Shown here piece after piece: positions 1 to 10,000 of a DNA stretch of 64,000 bases. How positions within the stretch are numbered: position 1 is the stretch's first letter; the number at the start of each line of letters is the position of its first letter. This stretch comes from Edaphochlamys debaryana. Taxonomy: Eukaryota; Chlorophyta; Chlorophyceae; Chlamydomonadales. The notes under the pieces are model-generated. The model had not been told where the DNA came from. It ran no database searches and saw only the letters and a program-made list of their open reading frames with translations. Position numbers and translations under genes: made by a program. The stretch covers positions 124,001 through 188,000 of the forward strand of contig JAEHOE010000157.1 of the NCBI GenBank assembly GCA_016858145.1. The letters run 5' to 3'.

Positions 1-1843
1 CACGTGGCGATGCCGCTGTCCCTGATGAGCCTGTACGAAGACCACAGGTGGATGCGCATAGCTGGTGTTCCAGTGCGTGGTGGTGTCTTAGGGCTCTGTG
101 GGTCGGACTGGGCTCTCACATCACGGACTAGCCCATGATGGCCGGTCGTGCATGGCACAATGCTTTCGATGCACTGGCCCCTGACTGCGGGACGATTTCG
201 TTGAAGTGGCCTATCGTGTTCCAACCCGCCATGTCCTCACAGCTTCCGGACGGACGTCGACGCCTCAGGTCTCGGCGTGTGGGGGCCGCTGAGCCCCGCC
301 CAGCGGGCCGCGGCCCAGGAGGCCCTGCACCTCAGCGGCTGGGCCCCCGCCCTGGACCGAGCGCTCCGCTGGGCCGCGGAGCGGGGCCACCTCAGTCTCC
401 CCGACCCTGCAGCTGTGCAACGGGGTGTGGCTGCAGAGCGCTTTGCCGGCCTGACCCGCTATCTGCTCCCCGCGACCGTTGCCCCGAGCGTGCGGCAGTG
501 GTGGCAGCAGGAGCACGAGCGGAGGCGGCAGGCGTCCCCTGGCGGTGGCGGGCCCACTGGCGCGGAAGAGGACGAGGCCCCCCCGCTCCGGCCCTGGCCC
601 GCCCAGGAGGCGCTGGGGGCGCTCGTGACGCTGGCCAAGCTGGCGAGGCGGGAGGCGGTCAGGATGGCGGACGCAGCGGGGGAGGGGGACGGCTCCTCTG
701 CCGCCGTGGCCCCGCCTCAGCTGCTTCTGGGCCCCAAGTCCCCGGCCTACAACATTGCCTCCTCCCTGCTCGCCTCTCAGGCGATTGCGGACGCTGGGTG
801 GGCAGCGCTGGCGGAGCTGGGGGCCGGAGCCGATGCGGCGGCGGCGGCTGCGCTGGCAAGATCACGGCGGCGGTTGGGGGAGGTGGTGGACTGGTGCGGT
901 GTGGCGGCAATACAGCTGGCGACGGCCCTGGCGACAGAGGCGGCGGCGGGTTTGAACACGCACCGCACTCCCTCCGGTGGAGCTGGCGGCGGCTGGAGCC
1001 CGCCCCCCACCGAGCAGACATTACAGCATGCGACGCGCCTGGGCGCAGACGCTGGAGCATACCGCGAGCCTGGGCGAGCTGGTGTGCGGCTTCGCGTGCC
1101 GCTGCTCCCCGGCGGCGCTGGAGGCGGCGGCGCCGCAGCGGGCGTTGGCGGCACTCGACGCCCTCGCTCAGGCAGCACGTCCAGCACTTGAGGCGAGCGC
1201 CGATGCATCTGGGCATGTCGCTAGTGTTGCCCTCAACCGACAAGTCACCAACGCCATCTTCGTGCTCTCCAGCGACCAGCAGCTGAGGCACCTGGTCCCG
1301 GGCTGGTACTGGCCGGGCCCGCCGGCGCCGGATGTGGATCGTTGCGTCAGCACTTGGAGTGTGGGTGTCCTGTCGGAGGAGGGCGGTGGCCGGGCTGTCA
1401 CAGCCGGGGCGGTGCCGCCAAGGCCCATCGTCCGTACGCAATCACACGCTGGGGCGGCTCTGGCCAACGCTCGCTGGCCCGACGACCTAGACCGGCTGGG
1501 CCCGCTGGTCATGGCGGCGGCGAGGCGGAGCGCCATTGAGAGGGGCCTGTTTGGGCCCGGCGGCCGCCAGCGGCAGTGGGCGGCGGCGTTTGGGGACAGG
1601 GGCGGGGGCGGCGGCGGCGGCGGCTCTTGGCCCCCTGTGGCGCTGCGGGTGTGCGGCAACCCGCGCTGCGACGCCCTGGGCGCTGGGGCGGAGTGCGCGC
1701 TGCCCCTCAAGCAGTGCGCCGGCTGCCGGGGCGTGCGGTACTGCTGTGTGGGCTGCCAGCAGGCGCACTGGCGGGGCGGGCACAAGGCCGAGTGCGGGCG
1801 GGTGGAGGTGGAGGCGGCAAGCTGGCCTGACGACGGAGCCTGA
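1..1843 (+). CDS. MYND zinc-finger protein, 5'-truncated by window edge, frameshifted
   Basis: 3' part of a MYND-finger gene; the 5' part lies left of the window. Exon 1-47 is read as HVAMPLSLMSLYEDH, and the last exon is 243-1843. The codon split between them (AG|C) sits at the same place as in the inverted copy at 22419-26504. A long Ala/Gly-rich helical region precedes the C-terminal MYND finger, with the typical spacing in QCAGCRGVRYCCVGCQQAHW followed by H-X3-C. MYND fingers bind proline-rich partners; large families of unknown role occur in volvocine algae. The reading frame breaks at 1020-1050: 31 extra bases, flanked by a GCAGAC direct repeat, are absent from the other copy and push the rest into another frame. 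Upstream (frame of 243-1019) and downstream (frame of 1051-1843) both match the paralogue. This copy is therefore probably a pseudogene or misassembled. The family assignment is certain from the finger; function is unknown. Confidence 0.7.
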
Positions 1844-2345
1844 CAAGGCGGTATGGTGCCTGCACAGTGGTATGACATGCATGTGGAGCGGCATGCTCAT
1901 GCTTGCTGCATGTGGTTGACCCTTGATGGAAGGTTGAGGTCAAGGAATAGGCCAAGCAAGGATGCATTGCTTAACATCAAACTCGAACTTGGTATACGGG
2001 CTAAGGCCACGGGGTGGCGTGCGAGGGGTGGCGTGCGGTGCGCGCTGCGCGAAGCTAGTGGAGGGGGTGGAGGATGGTCGCGAGGTGAATTACCATTTAC
2101 ACGCCGACCATCGGGTGACCAGGTGGTGAACCTCCTCTCTTGACGGATCTCTCTGGGCTTGATCGGCGAGGTTTGCCCGAAGTCGCGGCCGCGCTCTATG
2201 TACCAAGTCAAAGGAGGCTAACGATATGGATGTATGAGGCGGAGCGGCTGCCTTTCTAACCACAGTTCGCGTCGGGTCGATAAGCTTTTCCGCGCTCAAC
2301 GACGCAGCGTAGGGATAAACAACCCATAGCTTGTGGGATCGCCGG
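1..2345 (+). repeat. Inverted segmental duplication, left copy
   Basis: The MYND gene and its 3' flank recur in opposite orientation at about 21755-24288. Exon boundaries, the intron position and the MYND exon match. The coding match ends just after the stop (shared GAGCCTGACAAGGCG). About 400 bases further on, the segment 2250-2345 matches 21755-21850 in inverted orientation (shared core TATCCCTACGCTGC). The copy centres lie about 22 kb apart. Confidence 0.75.
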
Positions 2346-3148
2346 CAGGGCGAGAGGCGCATGTGTGCGCGTCGCTCCATGACACGCCGCCAGGTATGCG
2401 CGGAAGCCAGGCACGCACACCCCCCGCAGCTTGAAACACAGGCATCCCTCAGTCATGCCTCTTGATGCGGCTCAGAGGTCTGCGCAAACTGCAAAGCCCG
2501 TCCGCACGTCCGGGTCCGGGTCCGGGACGTCGTCATTGAGCGACGCCGTTCAAGGTGCACCGTTGGAGCACGGCCTCTTGCTCCGGCTTTCAGGCGACCC
2601 TTCGCACGACCTGGCCCAGCCTGACGGCACGCTTACACAATCTTCTCAAGGTCGTCAAGGGTAGTACGACTCAAAAAAAGGCCTAGAGCCGCCGTCAAGG
2701 TGGTGGCGTCCGAGCCCGCGAGATCGGCCCTTGGCTGGCGGCAGAGAGGCTAATACTCTGCACCTATCACGTGCTATTTGATGCGCGATGGGGGCAGGAA
2801 GAAGCCCACTCCTGGGACACGGGCAGAAGCTAGAGAGTCGAGCGGGTTACAGCAATCCAGTTCGCCGGTTGCTTACTGCTATTCCAGAGCACAGACGGCA
2901 CAGAGGTGCATATGTATGTATAGAAGACAAGCGCACCACGAGCTTTACTATACTGTGAGCATGAAGCCCAACGAACTTTCCAGCCCCTTTCCAGTGCGCG
3001 AGCACCGATGCAGACGATGCAGACTTCCGTCACGCTCTTTCTCTCAACACCTCTGCGCACTAGAGGGCTCTAACCTACCTGAAGGCTCTCCGAACCATTG
3101 CCCTCCACTTCAAGCACCCGAACCCAGAGTTATTGTTCCCGTCAAGGC
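1844..3148. other. Convergent intergenic region between MYND copy and ESS2
   Basis: No gene is supported here. It holds the 3' flank of the MYND copy, the duplicated segment 2250-2345, and the 3' UTR of ESS2, which runs leftward. Open frames here are short and lack similarity to anything I recognise. Confidence 0.6.
2847..2851 (-). promoter_or_regulatory. Candidate poly(A) signal TGTAA for ESS2
   Basis: TTACA on the + strand reads TGTAA on the ESS2 strand, about 300 bases after the stop codon. TGTAA is the usual poly(A) signal of chlorophycean nuclear genes. It is a short motif, so chance occurrence is possible. Confidence 0.4.
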
Positions 3149-5943
3149 CTAGAGCCGCAGGAGGTCATCCGTGACGCCCGCAGATGCCCCCGCACCCGCC
3201 GCAGCCTCCGCCTTCAGCGCAGGCGCCGCCGCCGCCGCCGCCCCCTTGCCCCCTGCCGCCGCTTTGCTCCCCCCCGCCTTGCTCCCCGCCACAACCGGCG
3301 TGCGGTGCCCCCCTGACGCCACCCGCAGACCCGAAGCGCTACCGCCGCCGGTGCCCCCTGCGCCCTGGGGCGTGGCCCTCAGCGTTGAGGCGGCGGCGGC
3401 GGAGCGGTAGCTCGCCCTCAGCTGCCCATCCAGCTCGCCAGCGCCCAGCGCCGACTGCCTCGCCGCCGCCACCGTCGCCGCTGACACGCCCCCGACGTCC
3501 AGACCCCCAATAGCGCCACCGCCGCCGCCGCCATGCCGCCGTCGCGCCCCCCCGCCGCCGCCACCGCCGCCGTGGCCGTGGCCGTAGTGGCCGGGCGTGT
3601 GCCGCCGCAAGCCTGACCCTCCGCCGCCGCCGCCGCCAGAGGAGGTGGCGCCGCCGACGCGCGGCGTCACGCCGCCGTTCTTGATGGTTGCCGCCAGCTG
3701 GCGCGCCGCCGGGGACAGCGGCACGCCGCCGCTGGGCGCGAGCGGGGTGGCGGCGCCGCCGCGGCCCGCGCCGCCGCCGGTGCCGGTGGCTCGCCGCAGC
3801 GCCTCCAGCAGGGGAGTGGCCTTGCCCCCGGCGGCGGCGGATCGGGCTGAGCCGCTGGCGGCCTTGGCTGCGGCCAGGCGGTGAGCGGCGGCCTCGCGCT
3901 CCGTCAGGCCCTGAGGGTGCACGGGAGGGTGACAGTGAGGCGAGCGTGAAGAGGTGAGAAGCGTGTTTGATATCCCTCACGCACGCGTGGCTCACTTCCT
4001 CAAGGTCAACACGTGAATCAGGAGACTTCCAATGTCCCTCCCAGGCGTCTGTCAGCCTGCCCGCCCCGCGCCTTCAGGAGTCCCTGTGCTCCTGCCTATG
4101 CCCCTGCCTAGCCAGCCCCTCCTCTTCCCACTCTTTCCCCCTGTCCATTGGGAGTCCCCGCGCATGCGCCGCCCTCGCCCCGCCCAGCTATCCCCCACAG
4201 CGCATACCAGCCCCCCTCCTGCCCCCTCTCCCTCTCCCACCTGCACGGTGAATGCCGGCCCGCCGCCCCCCTCCGCCTCCAGCGTCACGGGCATGTCGTC
4301 CGCGCCCAGGCGCAGGGGCGTGGAGCCCAGCTCTCCCCACGTCATGAGCGGGGTGCCCAGCACGTCCTCAAAGGCGGGGGTGGCCATGGGGTTGTACCCC
4401 ACCGTACCGCCGCCGGGCCCCGGCGCGGGCGCGCCGAATGGAATGCCCTTGGCGGCAGCGGCTGCGCTGACGGCCGCGGCAGCCGCCGCCACCGGGTCCA
4501 GCCCCGCTGCCACCGCCGCCGCTGCCGCCGCCGCCGGCGACACGGTTTCCATCACCGGCCCCGCATCCGCCCCGGGTTTCAACCGCGTGGCTGCCTTGTT
4601 GATGGCCTTCGGGGGGCCGATCGCCATCTCGGCGGCTTCCTTGACGGAGAGGGGCACGTTGGGGCGCTGGGAGGAGTCGTAGAAGAGGGTGTTGACGGGG
4701 GGCTCGGGGGCGGGGAGCAGGGTCATGGGCGCCTGGCCGGTGCTGCCGAAGCCGTCCGTGGGGCGGTGGGGGTCCCCTGCCAGGATGGCGGCGCGGACCT
4801 CGGGGTCGCGGGGGTCGGGGCGCTCCAGGTGGTGGGCCACCTGCAGTTGGCGGTTGGCGGTTGGGGGTTAGCGGTTAGGGGCTGGTTGGTTGACTGCTTT
4901 CAGGTCCTTGGCCTCAACCACAGCCGCTGCCGGAGGCTCCAAGCCTTTCCGCCGCCCTGATCTGGACCCCACGCGGCCCGCTGAGCTCCGCTGAGACCCT
5001 GGACCAGGCAAGCATGCGTGTCCAACGCTATCGATGACCCGCCCCGCCCCGTCCGTCCCGCCTTCGGCCCTTGCGCCCCCTCCACCCCGCCTCCTGCCCC
5101 CTTCCCCCCTCCCCCCCCCCTCCCCCACCAAAGTCAGCCCCCATCTGTCCACTTTGACCGCACACACCTTGGCCCGCATGCGCCGGCTGTCCCCCCCATC
5201 TCCGACGGTCTCATCATAGAGGTTCCTGCCCCTTTCCCCCACCCAGGTCCCCGCCTCACCTTGGCCCGCTTGCGCCGGTTGTCCTCCTCTAGAATGCTCT
5301 GGAACGAGGCATTGTCCTCACTCGTGTACGCAGACAGAAAGCCGTCAAGGCTCAGGCCGGGGGCGGGGGCGGCGCCGCCAGCGGCGGCTGCTGCCGCCGC
5401 CGCCGCAGCGGCAGCGTCGCCGGGGCCGTGCCCGGCGGCGGCGGCGAGTGCAGCAGCGGAGGGCGTGGCGTCGCCGCCGACCAGGGGGGTCATGGCGGGG
5501 GTGCGGAGGAGGCCGGTGCCGGGGGTGGCGGCGCCGCCCCAGCCGACCGTGCCGGGGGTGCGGAAGGGCGGTAGGCCGGGCACCGGCGTCTCGCCCGGCC
5601 CCAGCCCCAGTCCCGGCGTCAGCCCCCCTGCGCCGCCCCCCGCGGCTGCCGCCGCGGCCGCTGCTGCCGCGCGACGTTTCGCGATGTTGCGCTGTGCTTT
5701 CTGGATCTCGCGGACGTCGCCGCTGTTTACAGCCTTGAGCCATTCCAGCTGGTTAGCCATCTTGGGTAGCTCAGGGAAGTAGTCGCGCTCGATGATTGCC
5801 TCCAGGTGCGATGTGTATGTGTCCTCATCTAGGACCACGGGGGGCTTGGGAGCGGGCGCGGCAAGGGTCTCGGCACCCGGCTTGCGGGGAGGGGGCGGCG
5901 GCATCAGGCGCCGCGCCTCATCCTCCCGCGTCACCAGCGCCAT
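3149..5943 (-). CDS. ESS2: Splicing factor ESS2 / DGCR14 family
   Basis: ESS2 (ES2, DGCR14, yeast Bis1) is a nuclear spliceosome-associated protein. Diagnostic blocks in order: LDEDTYTSHLEAIIERDYFP and PKMANQLEWLKAVNSGD near residues 38-75; SAYTSEDNASFQSILEEDN near 205-222; TPLMTWGELGSTPL; SPAARQLAATI; and the family-typical tail VTDDLLRL. Exons on the minus strand are 5943-5260, about 5225-5168, 4840-4241 and 3910-3149, and exons 3 and 4 join in phase 0. The ATG at 5943 starts the conserved N-terminal ES2 region. Poly-Ala and Gly runs are algal insertions. One oddity: between 5260 and 5225 the frame is out by one base and the apparent intron would be only 34 nt. A homopolymer indel or a missed splice choice is more likely than a true break. 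The gene is divergent from the ParcG gene across 1.1 kb. Confidence 0.9.
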
Positions 5944-7070
5944 GGTGAGGTGGGAGGCGCGCTGGTGGGGTGGTAGGTGAAGCGAGGCCGCTCGGGGACC
6001 GGGGTGCTAGGTCCGGGCTAGGGCTCCGCTGGTAGGGCGAGCTGGGCGGTAGGGCGGGTAGGGCACGCGAGCTCCGGGTAGGTGCCTGCCCGCTGGGACG
6101 TGCGAGGGCCCGGGCCGGGCCTTGCGTGTCGACCAGAGCACCGCGAGCACACAACACCGCAGGCCCCAAGGTGCTGGTCGCGCTGCGGGCTCGCAGCCGC
6201 GTGGCCACAGCTCGGGAAGCTCCCAGATGCTCGCCCGGCCTGTTCGTGTAGCTCCGACCCGCAGCCTAGGCCCAGCTGTGACACAGGCTACAGAACTAGC
6301 TCCAAATGTGGCGTTAGAGCGCCGGGTGGGCTTGGCGCAGGATGTTGTTTGGCAAGTATCCTGAGGACGTGGGAGTGGCGTCCCAGAGGCTCTAGATGAC
6401 TTGGGCTGTTCAGCGTGTTAAGTGTGGGCCAGAAGGGAAGCGAGACGCCGTTGTTTGATGAGGTGGCTCATGCGCGAGCCCCGAATCGCCCGGGCCCACG
6501 CCGGGTCCCTGTGCCGCAATGAATACTGTAGACAGCGTTTAGATACTTTGGGCCATTAGGAGAGGCATTCATTACGTAGAGGCCTCACACCCGTGCCTCG
6601 CCAACTCCGCGCTTCTCTTCAACGAGTCGAAACCCACCTCGGCCGCCCACTGCTTGATGACCAGTGCCACGCGAATGTGACGTAGCGATACAGATATAGT
6701 TGTTACGTGTTGGGCAAGCAATTCCCACATCGAGCCCTCGGCGGACGCGCTCTGCGCCTCGGCGCTCCCGATGACGCTGACGCGTTTGTACTGATGACAC
6801 ATAACTAGAGCTCAAAGCAGCGGCTCTCGGCGACCCGGGCGTGCCAAGTAACCCATCCTCCCCATCCGTGGCGTGACGCTACGAAGCCGGCACCGGCAAG
6901 CTGAGGGCCGGCCGGGGCAGCGAACGGGCGCAACACACCCGCCCCGCCCCGGCGGCCTTCCAAGCTCTCCTCCATCACTTCCCTTGACGGGCCCCTTCCG
7001 GCCTAGCCCCACGACGCCACCTTGCCATCCTCCGCGGGCATAGGACACCCGGCCCCAATCCTCCCCAGCC
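5944..7070. promoter_or_regulatory. Shared divergent upstream region of ESS2 and the ParcG gene
   Basis: 1.13 kb between two head-to-head genes, so it should hold both promoters and 5' UTRs. I see no convincing TATA box or other element. Open frames at 6572-6815 are short shadows without support. Confidence 0.5.
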
Positions 7071-10000
7071 ATGTCCGAGGTGCTCCACTACAGCCGCGCG
7101 GGCATCCAGGGGCCGCTGCTGGCCGCTGGCCCCGCCGTACACCCGGTGCTGGTGCCCGCGGGCCCCGCCTTCCCCGCCTGGGTGCCCGCCAGCCCCAACC
7201 CGCACCTGGGCTTTGTGCTCGACCCGGGGATACGGCACAAGCAGGTGCTTGGGCCCGTCGGGGCCTGTGTTCAGGGCTGCTCGTGTTAGCGGGGCCTGTG
7301 TGGGAACGGGGTTGCGGCTGTGATTTGGAGTCTGATGTCGGGGCCTGGATCGAGGGCGGTGGTAGCAGATGCCGGGGGTGGGGGCACTACGCCCACCGCC
7401 CCCGACCGCCGAGTCCAGCCCTCTCTCCACCCCCCATTCCCGCCCCCAGGCGGTGGCCTTTGAGGGCGCTGCGGCCGCTGCGGAGGCGGCGGAGGCGGAC
7501 AACCCCCTAGCACACGCGCGGAGGCGCCCGGGGGACAAGCCGCTGTGAGGCTCCGTGGGAGCGAAAGGGGGTGGGAGCGGGCTTCCGAGAGCTTCAATCA
7601 ACGCCCGCTTCGTTCTCTGGGGGGTGCTGGGGGCGCGGGGAAGGTGCACGAGAGCGGTGGACGCGAGAGGCTTGGAGCCGCGAAACGTTGGCTTCCGTCC
7701 GTGCCCTGGCCCCCGTCCCCTCTCCTCTCCTCCTCGGGCCCAAGCCTGGCGTTCATGGGCCGAGCCAACCCGCCGTCCGCTACTTCGCCCAACCCTCCAC
7801 CCCAACCTCCCCAATCCCCACCCCGACCCCACCCCTACAGCGACGCTGCCTCCCCCTACCACAAGGCCGCGGCGCAGCGGGCGGCGGAGGGCGCCATCCG
7901 GCCCTGGGACCCGGCGGCGGGGCTGGGCGAGCGGCAGGGGGCGCCGCTGCTCAAGGTGTGGGGTGGGGGGTGGAATGACGGAGGGAAGGAATGGCAGGGT
8001 GGAGAGGGAGGAAGGCACGAGTAGGAGCGAGCATGCTTGGGCTACACGGGGTGAAGGCGGTCAAGTTGGAGGGGCAAGGAGGGAGCGGGGACAATTGCCC
8101 GAGGGAGAGGTCTGCACTCCCCATCCCCTCTTCCCCCTGACGTTCCCTCTCCCTCTCCCCCTCTCGCTCCCCCCACTCCCCCCCCCCCCCAGCTCGAGGG
8201 CGCCAATGCCGGTCCGGGCGCCTTCGCCCGCCCCGACGCGCCCTCGCTCTACGCTGCCCCCACGGAGGCGGCCGCCAACGCACACGCCGCGGCGGCGGGC
8301 CGCGTGGGCAAGGCCGGGCAGGTGGGTGTGCTGTGCATGGCGCGGAGGGGGGGGAGACAAAGGGGATCCCTGCAGTGCGCCTCTGCGCCACCCCGGAGCC
8401 CCTTCCAAGCACGGTCTCTGTGTGACTCCCTTCGGAGACCTTGCGACCGCGCTTTCCCCCTCTCTTCCCCCCCCTCTCAGGGCCAGGGCAGCGCCCTCGG
8501 GGCCTACTCGGTGCGCCAGGCCGCCCCCGCTCGGGAGCTGTGGCCGGTGGGGTCGGAGGGGCCGCCCAAGTACTGCACCGCATGCCGGGGTGGGGGCGGT
8601 GGGGGGGCGGGGGGCTGGAGGTGGGGCAGGAGGGAAGGGCGCGGAGTGAGGATGTGGGGTACGGGGCTGCGGCAGGGGGGACGTCGGACAATGGGCTTCA
8701 CGATCACTCTTAGCGACATGGCTTACCCGACTCCCCCGAGTCCCGCCCCCTGAGCCCCGCCCCCCAACCCCCTCCACCCCCTCCCAGGCCCCCACGACCA
8801 CGCCAGGGCCGCCGACCCCCTGTGGCAGCCCTACCACCCCGGCATCCGCCTAACCAACCTCAACCTGCTGGAGACCAAGTTCCAGGTGCGGTTGACGGTT
8901 GGCGGCTGGGAGGTTGGCGGTTGGTGAACGGCGGTTCAGAACGACTCAGAACTCAGCTGTCCAGAGTCCGAGGTAGGAAATATATCCGGGGCTTCTGTGC
9001 CTGACATTAAGCTCATCCGAGTGCTCAACTGCTGACGTCCTGTCCCGCGTTCCACTGTCCCCCCAAGGGCCTCCTGGCCTGCCGTGTCTGGTTCCAATCT
9101 CCCCTTCCCTCCCTCCCTTACGCGTCCCTACCCCCCTCCCTTCCCCTCTTCTTTCCACTGCACTCTAAACTTCCTCCCCTCCTCTCTATACATCCCCCCC
9201 CAGAGGGCGCTCTTCAAGGGCCTGCTGGCCTGCTCTCTGTCTGACGCCTATTGGGAGCCCGTGCGGTGGAGAACGCAGCCGCAGGTGGGGGGCAGGGGGG
9301 GCGGGAGTGGGAGGGCAGGAGGGGAGGTGGGCGGGCCGCTGGGACCGGGAGTGCTGGTGGGGCCGAGAGTGAAGCTGCCCCGGAGGCCTGACTTAGTGCT
9401 CTTCTCTCCCCTCCCCTCCCTCCCCTGTCAGGTCATGGCCCAGGATCAGTTCACGCAGCAGCTGAGCCTGGCACTGGACGGTGGGGGGGGGGGGGGGGAG
9501 AGGGAGGGAGGGGATTAGGTTCAAGAATGGGGCCCGCCCGCAGGGAAGCGCAGTGGGGCATGCCTCGCTGCCACGGACATCCCAACTTCACCTCCCTCTC
9601 CCTGAACAGCCACGCCTCCTTCCTCTCATCCGTCTTCCCCTTCCCCTCCCCCAACCTCAGGCATCCGCGAGGGCCACGAGCCCCACCGCTACCTGGCTAC
9701 CCAGGCCGTGCGGGGGCTGCTGGGCCGCCCCGGCCCCTCCACCGGCGCCTGGGTGGCGGCCGCCGCGCCCGCCCTGGTGGGGCCCCTGAAGCTGTGCCTC
9801 AACACCATGCAGCCCGCGCTGGTGGGGGGCTGCCTGCTGGTGCTGATTAGGTGAGGGGGGGCTAAGGGGGGGGGTCAGGGGGGCGAGGCAAATGGGTTTA
9901 GGGAGGAGGCAAGAGGGATAGGGGTGGAGGCAGCAGGGATCAGGGGCGGACGCAAGAGGGGTCAGGGGGGGAGGCAAGAGGGATCAGGGGGGGTGTTTGT

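Noticed and set aside
135..1286. 383-residue + strand frame overlapping the MYND gene
   Set aside because: It is an Arg/Gly-rich shadow; the MYND frame is supported by the paralogue and by splice positions.
2090..2380. Possible transposon-derived peptide (VYPYAASLSAEKLIDP) with partner at 21780
   Set aside because: The match is explained by the inverted segmental duplication. There is no transposase motif, terminal repeat or target-site duplication.
7545..8837. Long frames across ParcG introns 2-5
   Set aside because: They read through C/G-rich introns with good GT-AG borders; the spliced model keeps frame and shows the domain.
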